From NCBI RefSeq assembly GCF_002240415.1, contig NZ_CP020028.1, forward strand, positions 553,501-617,500: a DNA stretch of 64,000 nt, read 5' to 3'. The DNA comes from Paenibacillus kribbensis. Lineage in GTDB: Bacteria; Bacillota; Bacilli; Paenibacillales; Paenibacillaceae. Every line of letters begins with the position of its first letter. The stretch's first letter is position 1. Below the pieces are notes generated by a model, which worked only from the letters and a program-made list of their open reading frames with translations, had not been told where the DNA came from and searched no databases. Of this stretch, positions 1 through 7,677 are shown one piece after another. The translations under genes and the position numbers were made by a program.

Positions 1-2
1 TT

Positions 3-1823
3 CTGTTGAATGCAGGGGCGAATACGATCGGTTTTGAAACAGGCTGGGGCTGGTACGATATTGACTACGTCAAGCTGGAGCCTGCTGCTGATCGTCCACC
101 GCATGCGGTAACCAAGACGCTCACCAATCCGAATGCGACGGTAGAAGCAAAAGCATTGATGAACTACCTGGTTGATCAATATGGCAAGAATATGCTCTCC
201 GGTCAAGAGAATATAGACGAAATTGATTGGCTTCAAGCAAATGTAGGTAAAAAGCCGGCTATTGCGACGCTTGACCTGATCGACTATTCGCCAAGCAGAG
301 CGGAACACGGTCTTAGTTCCACTGAGACGGAAAAGGCGATTGAGTGGGATAAGCAAGGGGGCATTGTTTCCTTTGCATGGCACTGGAACGCGCCGAAAGA
401 TCTTATCGATACACAAGGTAAAGAATGGTGGAGAGGCTTCTATGCCGATTCGACTACATTCGATATAGAATATGCGATGAATAATCCAGAGTCCGAAGAT
501 TATAAATTGCTTATTCGCGACATCGATGTGATTGCAGGGCAATTGAAGAAGCTGCAGGATGCGAAAGTTCCTGTCCTGTTCCGTCCTTTGCACGAAGCAG
601 AAGGCAAATGGTTCTGGTGGGGCGCCAAAGGCCCTGAGCCTGTTAAAAAATTGTATATTTTGATGCACGACCGTTTGACTAATGTGCACAAATTGAACAA
701 TCTGATTTGGGTATGGAATTCCGTTGCTCCGGATTGGTATCCGGGAGACGAGTATGTGGATATTTTGAGCTTTGACTCTTATCCGCAAGCAGGCGACTAC
801 AGTCCGCAAGTTGCAAAATACGAAGACCTTGTTACATTGGGCAAGGACAAAAAGTTAGTTGCCATGAGCGAAAACGGACCTATCCCGGACCCTGATCTGA
901 TGAAGGCATATCAAGCCCATTGGAGCTGGTTCGCTACATGGTATGGGGATTTCCTGAGAGACGGCAAACAAAACAGCCTTGAGCATCTGAAAAAAGTGTA
1001 TAATCATCCGAACGTCATTACGCTTGACAAGCTCCCAACCAACTTAAAAACGTATGGCATTACCGAGCAGCCGTCAGTACCGGGCAGCTTCACGCTGAGC
1101 GCAGCGGGCGAAAAGGCGAAAGTATCGCTGAACTGGACAGCATCGGCGAAGGCGGCAAGCTATGAAGTGAAGCGTTCGACGGCTGAAAACGGCGTGTTCG
1201 CCACAGTAGAGAGCGATGTATACGGAAGCAGCTACACCGACACAGACGTAACGGCAGACACGACGTACTACTACCAAGTCGTAGCGAAGAACGATGCAGG
1301 CCAAACGGTTTCGAACACGGCTAGTGCAGCGCCGAAAGCGGATGTTCAGCAGCCGACAACAGGGCTGGTGCTCCAGTATCGCGCAGCGGATACAAATGTG
1401 AACGACAATCATTTTAAGCCGCATTTCCAAATTTTAAACAAAGGCACAACCTCCGTACCGATCAACGAGTTGAAAATTCGCTACTACTACACGATCGACG
1501 GCGACCGCGCCCAGACATTCAACTGCGACTATGCGACGCTGGGCTGCTCGAAGCTGAACGGCAAGCTGGTTAAAATGGATAAAGCTGCAACCGGTGCTGA
1601 TTATTATTTGGAAGTCAGCTTCAACCCGGATGCAGGCGTGTTAGCACCTGGAGGAACCACGGGCGAAATTCAAACCCGTATTAATAAAACAGACTGGTCG
1701 AACTATAACGAAAGTGACGATTACTCGTATAAAGGCACGCAAACTTCATTTGCCGATCATACGAAAGTTACGTTGTATCAAAACGGCGAACTTGTTTGGG
1801 GAACCGAACCGACAGCGAATTAA
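3..1823 (+). CDS. GH26 beta-mannanase (5' partial) with CBM35 end, FN3 and CBM3
   Basis: Secreted endo-mannanase that would cleave beta-1,4-mannan; the 5' end lies outside the window. Counting from the TTG at 6, residues 1-25 look like the end of a CBM35 module (LNAGANTIGFETGWGWYDID). Residues about 40-350 are a GH26 catalytic domain, with the likely acid/base Glu197 in RPLHEAEG and the likely nucleophile Glu289 in AMSENG. Residues about 357-447 form a fibronectin type III linker and about 453-605 a CBM3 cellulose-binding module. The signal peptide and start are not visible, so the TTG is not the true start. sigI follows on the same strand. The family call is firm; the exact mannan substrate is inferred from the family. 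Confidence 0.93.
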   Translation: MLNAGANTIGFETGWGWYDIDYVKLEPAADRPPHAVTKTLTNPNATVEAKALMNYLVDQYGKNMLSGQENIDEIDWLQANVGKKPAIATLDLIDYSPSRAEHGLSSTETEKAIEWDKQGGIVSFAWHWNAPKDLIDTQGKEWWRGFYADSTTFDIEYAMNNPESEDYKLLIRDIDVIAGQLKKLQDAKVPVLFRPLHEAEGKWFWWGAKGPEPVKKLYILMHDRLTNVHKLNNLIWVWNSVAPDWYPGDEYVDILSFDSYPQAGDYSPQVAKYEDLVTLGKDKKLVAMSENGPIPDPDLMKAYQAHWSWFATWYGDFLRDGKQNSLEHLKKVYNHPNVITLDKLPTNLKTYGITEQPSVPGSFTLSAAGEKAKVSLNWTASAKAASYEVKRSTAENGVFATVESDVYGSSYTDTDVTADTTYYYQVVAKNDAGQTVSNTASAAPKADVQQPTTGLVLQYRAADTNVNDNHFKPHFQILNKGTTSVPINELKIRYYYTIDGDRAQTFNCDYATLGCSKLNGKLVKMDKAATGADYYLEVSFNPDAGVLAPGGTTGEIQTRINKTDWSNYNESDDYSYKGTQTSFADHTKVTLYQNGELVWGTEPTAN

Positions 1824-1915
1824 GGCAAGCATCTGATATACGGCAACATGTGAATCAACCGATTATTTGCCAAGAGAGGGGGGGCATTACGTTCTTCTCA
1901 ACCCGAAGCTTCATA

Positions 1916-1930
1916 CCATCATTATGATGG
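1916..1930. promoter_or_regulatory. 15-bp perfect palindrome between mannanase and sigI
   Basis: CCATCATTATGATGG is a perfect inverted repeat 60 bases before the sigI start. It has no T-run, so an operator is as likely as a weak terminator. No regulator can be assigned. Confidence 0.3.
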
Positions 1931-1989
1931 CCGTAAATCACCACAATACAAAAAAATGAAGTGATTACAAATTGGAAAGTGGTTGCCAG

Positions 1990-2724
1990 ATGAACAACTT
2001 ATCTGAAGAATACTTGCCGCAAATTCGCAACGGCGATGAGCAGGCACGGTCGGCTCTGATTGTTCAATACCGTCCCTTTATATTGAAGGTTGTCAAACAC
2101 GTCTGCAAGCGCCGAATTGGATGGAGTGATGATGAAGCAAGCATAGGTTTGATCGCTTTCAATGAAGCTGTCGATCGATACCGTACGGAGTATGGAAAAA
2201 CATTTAATAATTTCGCTTTTCTTATGATCCGCCGACGATTGATTGATGATTTTCGGAAAAAAATAAAAATTTCCCAAAACGAAGCTGACTGGAAAGACGA
2301 AGAGGAAATGCTGTATATTGCAGATAAGGTAAGCTCGCTGGATGCATTTGAGAGGCAGGAACGAGCTGCGGCGCTGTCGGAGGATTTGGTCAGCTACAAT
2401 GAAAGACTCCAGGAATTCGGTGTTTGTCTTCGGGAACTGGAAGATATCATGCCAAGCCACCGGGATACCCGGCAAATGCTGGTGCGGATTGCCCGCAATT
2501 TTTGCAACAACCGGGAGTGGCTGAACGATCTTTTTCAAAAAAAGAAGCTTCCCTTGAAGGCAATGACCAAAGAGATCAACGTCAGTAAAAAGACACTGGA
2601 ACGCAATCGAAAGTATCTGATATCGCTGATTCTGATTTTCGGCTGCGAGGATTTTACGAGAATCCGCGAGAGCATCTCTTTTACAAGTGTGGAGGAGGAA
2701 GCGCGGTGCGTAGAGCAGTTATAG
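1990..2724 (+). CDS. sigI: RNA polymerase sigma factor SigI
   Basis: Sigma-70 family factor of the SigI type, which directs RNA polymerase to heat-shock or, in clostridia, polysaccharide-responsive genes. The roughly 244-residue length matches the family. The sigma-2-like region (VQYRPFILKVVKHVC, then NNFAFLMIRRRLIDDFRKK) and a C-terminal helix-turn-helix-like segment (MTKEINVSKKTLERNRKY) fit SigI rather than ECF factors. The ATG at 1990 is preferred over the in-frame TTG at 1972 because a weak GGAAAGTGG precedes it at a workable distance. The usual downstream partner, the membrane anti-sigma RsgI, is absent: a terminator follows directly. The neighbouring mannanase is a plausible target, but this is inference. 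Confidence 0.85.
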   Translation: MNNLSEEYLPQIRNGDEQARSALIVQYRPFILKVVKHVCKRRIGWSDDEASIGLIAFNEAVDRYRTEYGKTFNNFAFLMIRRRLIDDFRKKIKISQNEADWKDEEEMLYIADKVSSLDAFERQERAAALSEDLVSYNERLQEFGVCLRELEDIMPSHRDTRQMLVRIARNFCNNREWLNDLFQKKKLPLKAMTKEINVSKKTLERNRKYLISLILIFGCEDFTRIRESISFTSVEEEARCVEQL

Positions 2725-2765
2725 CGAGTTTCCGCCATTTTAAAATGATATAAATACCATCACTG

Positions 2766-2807
2766 AAATGAGCAGGGGGATTTAGTATCCCGCCTGCTCA
2801 TTTTTTT
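2766..2807 (+). terminator. Intrinsic terminator after sigI
   Basis: ATGAGCAGG and CCTGCTCAT flank a short purine/AT loop and are followed by a run of seven T. It closes the sigI transcript, which confirms that no rsgI is co-transcribed. Confidence 0.8.
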
Positions 2808-2861
2808 GTACAAGAAAACCCCCATGGATCACATACATACGAATAACTGACCATGAAAGAA

Positions 2862-3010
2862 CTGCTAGACCCGTTTACGAGAGAGTCGGTAAACCGGAAA
2901 CCCACGTGGTTGGCGGACTTCCAACGCGTCTTCTGAGGCACTTGGTAGTACCATGCCCTTATAGGGCTGATGAAGCCATCGGCTAAGCCGGTGGTTGTGA
3001 CTTTAGCAGG
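2862..3010 (+). ncRNA. Structured element resembling an IS200/IS605 right end (omega-RNA-like)
   Basis: This non-coding stretch is rich in hairpins: TTGG/CCAA, GCCCT-TAT-AGGGC, and a final eight-pair stem CCATCGGC-TAA-GCCGGTGG followed by GTTGTGAC. The arrangement 'GATGAAGC, hairpin, GGTGGTTGTGAC' recalls right ends of IS200/IS605-type elements, where TnpB guide (omega) RNAs are encoded. No tnpB or iscB reading frame is present nearby, so if correct this is an orphan or relic. The base composition is visibly richer in G and C than the AT-rich flank. It could instead be an unrelated structured RNA. Confidence 0.4.
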
Positions 3011-3137
3011 GAGATTTGAAGGTAGAGATATGTTTGATTACTATATTCAGGTTTAAGAAATCAGGAGCTAAAATTACCTCATAATGTTATAAAAGACGAA
3101 AAATATAATTTTTTTTGAGTTAAAGAGGAGGATTGGC

Positions 3138-4466
3138 ATGGAGCACACACCTACGATCCGCTCGAAGATAGAGACAGAACTAAAGCAAAGGGGCTATACC
3201 TTTAGCAGTTTTAGCAAAATTTCTGGTATTAACCGAGGTACATTCAGTGCTATGCTGAACAGCAACCCGCCCAAGCCGATCTCTGTTCGGCAGATGGACC
3301 TGATTACCAAGGCATTGAGATATCCTGAAGACTGGCTGTATGAGTCGTACATAGACGAATGTTTTTACGAGGGAAAAGGGCACTGGAAACGGATCAAGCC
3401 TTTTTTATTACGCTGTGTGGAGTTAGAGAGGAAGGACTGTATTCAGAAAGTATTGTTGAGACTAACCGAGGACTTGTTCTATGTGTCGACGATATTTGAA
3501 CTTGCAGAAGAGCTATTTAAAGGAGGCAAGGAAAAGGAATCTGTCCCCTTTTATGAGTGTGTAATCGAAAATGAAAAATATCGTCATTCGGAGCGCTTGG
3601 CTATAAGCCAATACAAAAGGTTTAAAGCATTTACAATGTCTGACTTGGAAAAGAGCCTTGAGTTAGTATTGGAATTTATACCTTATCGTAATTTACTTCC
3701 TGAGCATTATCAGTTGGAGGCGATTCATAAGATCACAAATATATATTTTTACTTACACAAATGGGATGAGGTGGAAAATTACGGCCACGAATTAAAGGAA
3801 CTGGCGTATGTAATTTATACGAACCAGCAAATAAGGAAAGAAAAAAGAAAAGCAACTACATGGTTACATGCAGAGCGAAACTTGGTATTTTACTATGGCT
3901 ACGGATTTCTTTCTGTCTCTACAGCATTACAAAAGAAAGGCTACATTAAAGAGGCAAGGGCAGAGCTTGAGGGCTATGCAGATTTAAGCTGGTTTAAAGG
4001 GCTTGACTCAGAAGGTGAAGCAGATGTGGAGCAATTCCGTGTGTGGGCTAAAGCCAACTCTTATACTTTAGATTTACTTTTAGGCAAGAAAGATATCCTT
4101 CCGGCGTATATAACTTTCCTCGAAAATCACCCTGAAGAAATAAGTTCCGGACTTGTAACTATACTTGAAACTGCTAATAGATATGATTTTGATGTAGATT
4201 CTATTATTGATAAATATTCTGAGCAAATAAAGAGATTACAGGAATCAGATGATGTTAAACAATTGACCTATTATTATTCTTACATGTATCAGCTTGCTAT
4301 TTACCATTACAGACGTGGGAGAATAATAGAAGGGCAAAAGGATACCCTTAATTATTTGTCATTATCTGAGCAAAGAAATTGGTTTAAGCCGCCAGTAGCT
4401 ATTGAACTCTTCAAGATCATATGCAATAAGACTAGGCCAATCTTACGGGATTGGTCTTTTTGTTGA
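3138..4466 (+). CDS. HTH-TPR regulator, RRNPP/AimR-like (copy 1)
   Basis: Predicted peptide-responsive transcription factor: an N-terminal XRE-like helix-turn-helix (about residues 10-65, containing GINRGTFSAML and PPKPISVRQMDLITKAL) followed by a long all-alpha TPR-type region. In RRNPP proteins (Rap, NprR, PlcR, AimR) the TPR part binds a short secreted peptide. The start has a strong AGAGGAGGA site. The first ~140 residues are nearly identical to the copies at 7,678 and 9,111, while the rest diverges. The protein is about 20-25 residues shorter than copies 3 and 4. Its last residues (about TRPILRDWSFC) are encoded by an intrinsic terminator, suggesting a 3' truncation. The peptide ligand and targets are unknown. 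Confidence 0.75.
   Translation: MEHTPTIRSKIETELKQRGYTFSSFSKISGINRGTFSAMLNSNPPKPISVRQMDLITKALRYPEDWLYESYIDECFYEGKGHWKRIKPFLLRCVELERKDCIQKVLLRLTEDLFYVSTIFELAEELFKGGKEKESVPFYECVIENEKYRHSERLAISQYKRFKAFTMSDLEKSLELVLEFIPYRNLLPEHYQLEAIHKITNIYFYLHKWDEVENYGHELKELAYVIYTNQQIRKEKRKATTWLHAERNLVFYYGYGFLSVSTALQKKGYIKEARAELEGYADLSWFKGLDSEGEADVEQFRVWAKANSYTLDLLLGKKDILPAYITFLENHPEEISSGLVTILETANRYDFDVDSIIDKYSEQIKRLQESDDVKQLTYYYSYMYQLAIYHYRRGRIIEGQKDTLNYLSLSEQRNWFKPPVAIELFKIICNKTRPILRDWSFC
4434..4461 (+). terminator. Terminator embedded in the 3' end of regulator copy 1
   Basis: AGGCCAATC and GATTGGTCT form a nine-pair stem (one G-U) followed by five T. The hairpin lies inside the coding sequence and encodes the C-terminal residues. 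Confidence 0.65.
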
Positions 4467-4667
4467 TTATTTTGTAAAAAATGAAATGATATGTTTATTT
4501 TGATCTTTTTTGTAACACATCAAGAATTAGAATGAAATTAATTAGAAGAAAGGGGATGAAGAAATGAAAAGGTTAATATCTTGAGAATAACAGAAACGTA
4601 GTCACAGATCATAAAGTAAGGCATTTAGTGGCTTAGAAAGAAAACTATTAAAGAGGAGAAATGACAA

Positions 4668-5027
4668 ATGAAAAAAGCAATCTTAGCATTATCAATTTCT
4701 GCGTTAGCATTATCTTTAGGGGGAGTAGCCTCCGCTTCACCAGTAAGTTCAACGGCATCAGCTGTAACTCCAGCAAAAGTGACCGTAACCTTTAGTCCTG
4801 CCAACGGAGAAAAGCCACCTATTACAAAACAAGACGAAGAAGTACCATTGGGAATTGGCAGTGTATATAAAATGTCCGGTTCTAACTGGATGATACTATA
4901 TGGGAGCGATGTTGTAGAACTTCATGGAAATAAGGCCAAAATGATCGGTTATGGAACAGCTCAAGTGGCCGCATATAAATCTAATGGCGACAAGTTGGGA
5001 GTCTATACTTTTATTGTGAAAAGATAA
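4668..5027 (+). CDS. Small secreted protein of unknown function
   Basis: A 119-residue protein with a clear Sec signal peptide: MKKA, a hydrophobic core, and an ASA-type cleavage site near residues 22-24. The mature part is about 95 residues and beta-rich, ending in GTAQVAAYKSNGDKLGVYTF, which resembles a bacterial Ig-like fold; that is only a pattern impression. It has a good AAAGAGGAGA ribosome site and sits 200 bases after regulator copy 1, possibly as its target. I do not recognise the family. A double-hairpin terminator follows. Confidence 0.65.
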   Translation: MKKAILALSISALALSLGGVASASPVSSTASAVTPAKVTVTFSPANGEKPPITKQDEEVPLGIGSVYKMSGSNWMILYGSDVVELHGNKAKMIGYGTAQVAAYKSNGDKLGVYTFIVKR

Positions 5028-5033
5028 GTTAAT

Positions 5034-5098
5034 GAAGAAAGTGAAAGTATATTTCACTTTCTTCACCAAGGCTGTCGAGGTTCCTCGACAGCTTTTTT
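5034..5098 (+). terminator. Double hairpin terminator
   Basis: The first hairpin is GAAGAAAGTGAA/TTCACTTTCTTC. The second is GCTGTCGAGG-TT-CCTCGACAGC followed by six T. It separates the secreted-protein gene from the convergent anti-sigma gene. Confidence 0.85.
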
Positions 5099-6233
5099 AT
5101 GAACTTATCGGTACGCTGACCTCTAGATCAGAGAAATACTCCTTTATTGGGTTACCTTCCTTATCCAATTCGAACTGACTTTTATTCCCTTCTTTAAAAA
5201 TGTATTTATAAACTTTAATAGTAATAACTTTTGGAGTGGATATAAAGGGTTCAAACTGAGAATCAGTCATTAGAATATTACCGTCTGTTGCACTCCAACC
5301 TTTACCTCCAATTTGTTTTAATTCATTTCCCTTATCATCATAAAGTTCGTAGTTTAGAAAAGGTAAAGTAGAGATCTTTAGGGGTTTGGGTAATTCAATA
5401 CGTGTAGTTATGTTAGTTGTAATTGGGGTCAGCTCAATCTTTTCCAATGTATAATGAATTTTCTCATACTGGCGTTTAAGGTCAGGTGTCTGTACTATAT
5501 TTTTTTTAGTATTCTTCTCAATAGGGATAATGATTTTGAATGGTTGTTGAATCCCAGACACGGGCATGGAAAGTGTTAAATCAAACTTATCTGGAAACGA
5601 TTTTCCTCCTTGGTTACGTAAATCTGAAAATTGTATAATTGTTGAGTTAGAATTTTTCCCAGGAATCATATAAGGATCAATGGAGTTGCTTGTGTTAGCA
5701 GGTGCATAAGAGTTTATTTCTTTTCCATTAATAGTAAGTATAACATCGTTGATCAGTGATGATACTGTTTCATTTGTAAATCTTTTGTCAGTGGTTTGCC
5801 GTTCTAAGGCGATTGATACACGTGTTCCATCGAACATAACTTCCGGTACGCTGAGAGTCAGGCCATCGTGAGTGTCACTAAGATTTGGTTTTGATAACAG
5901 CCCTTTTTCGTCTGCTGTTTGTAAACCAAGATCACCAGCAAGCTGGAATATAGAATCCATACCTGGAATTTGTCTAATGGATGCAGCCATAGTTGGAGAA
6001 ATAAAACTAGTACCAACCACAACCATAAATAAAATTGCAAGCGTAGCAGAAGTCGCAATAATTGTATTACGCGTCCTTTTGAGTGTAATGCTAGAACGCT
6101 TATAAAGCCTTGTGTCCATTTTCTCAAAGCGTTCCATAGTTTTATCAATTAAATCTACTTGGATTGGGGTATTCCGAATAAGCTTTTGTAAATGCTCGAT
6201 TTCTTTATCTTCCGGTTTTAAAGGAATGCTCAT
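5097..6233 (-). CDS. Membrane-anchored anti-sigma factor (DUF4179-type)
   Basis: Predicted single-pass membrane protein that would hold the ECF sigma factor encoded just upstream. The cytoplasmic N-terminus (~55 residues) is followed by one transmembrane segment (about residues 57-79, TIIATSATLAILFMVVVG) and a large extracytoplasmic region of the DUF4179/DUF5643 kind. The start at 6233 (MSIPLKP) is chosen because GGGAGG lies at good spacing; an in-frame ATG at 6254 overlaps that site. It overlaps the sigma gene by 29 bases, implying translational coupling. The inducing signal is unknown. Confidence 0.8.
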   Translation of the reverse strand: MSIPLKPEDKEIEHLQKLIRNTPIQVDLIDKTMERFEKMDTRLYKRSSITLKRTRNTIIATSATLAILFMVVVGTSFISPTMAASIRQIPGMDSIFQLAGDLGLQTADEKGLLSKPNLSDTHDGLTLSVPEVMFDGTRVSIALERQTTDKRFTNETVSSLINDVILTINGKEINSYAPANTSNSIDPYMIPGKNSNSTIIQFSDLRNQGGKSFPDKFDLTLSMPVSGIQQPFKIIIPIEKNTKKNIVQTPDLKRQYEKIHYTLEKIELTPITTNITTRIELPKPLKISTLPFLNYELYDDKGNELKQIGGKGWSATDGNILMTDSQFEPFISTPKVITIKVYKYIFKEGNKSQFELDKEGNPIKEYFSDLEVSVPISS

Positions 6234-6780
6234 ATGTTTTTCCTCCCTTTTCATTGTAGTTGATTAGCTTTTTACGGAGTCGCTCATATCTTTTTCGAAT
6301 AGTGGATGATTTCTGTCCCATAATTGTAGCAATCTCTTCGTAGTTGTAATCCTCAAGTGAACGTAGTAATAAAATTTGGCGATCTTTTAATGTTAGCTGG
6401 TCCAGTAACTCGTGAATTAAATTTGTATATTCGTGTATTGGTTGTTGTTTTAGGTTCAGTTTGTACTGAATGAAGGATTTGAATGTTCTAGCGTTTCTTT
6501 TTAATAAGTCAGTGCAGTGATTTTGAGCGATTTTGTAAAGCCAAGCTGAAAAAGAGACTGTAGGTACGAACTGATGGATGTGCTCAAGCCCTTTGATGAA
6601 TATTTCTTGAGCGGCATCTTCCGCTTCTTCCTGATTTTTAAGTAAATAGTAGCAATATAAAAAGATCTGTTGTTGATAACGCCGTATGATATGTGTGTAA
6701 GCTTGTTTGTCGCCCGCTTGAACCTGTTCTATGACAAGATTAATATCTGTGTCTTGATTACTTGCATGTAGTTTTTCCAT
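6205..6780 (-). CDS. ECF RNA polymerase sigma factor
   Basis: A 191-residue extracytoplasmic-function sigma factor. Region 2 is visible as QEEAEDAAQEIFIKGLEHI and SAWLYKIAQNHCTDLLKR; region 4 as TLKDRQILLLRSLEDYNYEE with the helix-turn-helix continuing to IRKRYERLRKKL. The start at 6780 (MEKLHAS) has AGGAGGG eight bases upstream; the ATG six bases earlier is too close to it. It pairs with the overlapping anti-sigma gene. TGTCACAAA on the minus strand (about 6824-6832) could be part of an autoregulated ECF -35 element, but this is weak. Confidence 0.88.
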   Translation of the reverse strand: MEKLHASNQDTDINLVIEQVQAGDKQAYTHIIRRYQQQIFLYCYYLLKNQEEAEDAAQEIFIKGLEHIHQFVPTVSFSAWLYKIAQNHCTDLLKRNARTFKSFIQYKLNLKQQPIHEYTNLIHELLDQLTLKDRQILLLRSLEDYNYEEIATIMGQKSSTIRKRYERLRKKLINYNEKGGKTYEHSFKTGR

Positions 6781-7677
6781 TAACATCCCTCCTTTCTGCC
6801 TATATAACTGAAAAAGGTATGCGTTTGTGACATTCAAATAAAAAAACTTGAAGTTTGTTTTTAAAGCTCTCTTTATGTACTTCATTCAACTTTTCAATTA
6901 TCACCGAATTCGTTAAAAAAAGACTTCTTTCTAAGGCATCATAAATTAAAATAGGGATATTGACTATATATTTCACTATTTTCGTTATTTTGTATTGGGG
7001 TGAATTTCCTATAGGGTGAATTTTACATATAAAATGCCACTTATGATATGTCTAAACTTATTTTCATTTCTTTTGGAATTATTCAAAAAATCAAAATTTT
7101 CAAACAAAACATCAATTTCTATAGTTTAATTGTATGAAATTGTTAATTCATCAAAAATTATCTGTTTTGGAAATCCAGATAATTTATACATGGAGTGATA
7201 TGATTGTATATTGAGTGGCCTAATTTACTGTTGACTCTAATAATAATCGGAGGATTAATATGGGGGATCATCTTCCTAATAAAGCGTTCCCGTTCATCTA
7301 AATAACCTTTCACGGGATTATTCCTTCAAAATATTTCAGAGATAAAAAGGCTCTCTTAAGTTGTCGTCTTAGGAGCATAATAGTCCTTAATACAAACCTT
7401 AGATGGATCATTTTATCAAAAATTTCATGTGGTTATAGGAAAAATGGATGTAGGATTTTTCTCTGTTGATTCAAGAGGAGATGGGGAATCTCATACAGTA
7501 TTACGAGAATAACAGAAATTTTTCTTTTACTTATTTAAAATTGCTTAAGTCAGCCCAGAAATGCTTCAGTACGATGGATTAAAAGAGAGACTTTTTTTAA
7601 TTATATCTTTGTTTGGACTAAATTCTATGTTACCTAGGAGATTTGCTTTTAAAATATACTTTTAGTGGAGGATTGTC
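6781..7677. other. AT-rich intergenic region
   Basis: About 900 bases of AT-rich sequence separate the divergent sigma gene and regulator copy 2. The only supported gene is the 33-codon membrane ORF at 7,204-7,305. A possible relic frame ending GDGESHTVLRE stops near 7,508 and lacks a convincing start. A 14-base string GAGAATAACAGAAA near 7,504 also occurs after copy 1 near 4,582, which may mark shared ancestry of the two downstream or upstream flanks. Confidence 0.5.
7204..7305 (+). CDS. 33-residue single-pass membrane peptide
   Basis: TTG start with GGAG eight bases upstream. The product begins MYIEWPNLL, has one long hydrophobic segment (LLLTLIIIGGLIWGIIFLI) and ends in a basic tail KRSRSSK. 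It would sit in the membrane with an inside-positive C-terminus. The basic tail makes it unlike a pre-pheromone. The family is unknown; it could be a small regulatory membrane protein or a toxin-like peptide. Confidence 0.5.
   Translation: MYIEWPNLLLTLIIIGGLIWGIIFLIKRSRSSK

Noticed and set aside
2862..3010. Riboswitch interpretation (cobalamin, c-di-GMP) of the hairpin-rich block
   Set aside because: The conserved cores of those classes are not visible, and the next gene is a quorum-type regulator.
4564..4584. Six-codon ORF (MKRLIS) with a purine-rich ribosome site after receptor copy 1
   Set aside because: Too short to be a signal precursor and lacks a hydrophobic core; at most a relic of a lost peptide gene.
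7450..7510. Short frame ending GDGESHTVLRE before receptor copy 2
   Set aside because: No convincing start or ribosome site and no signal-peptide character; treated as a relic or chance.
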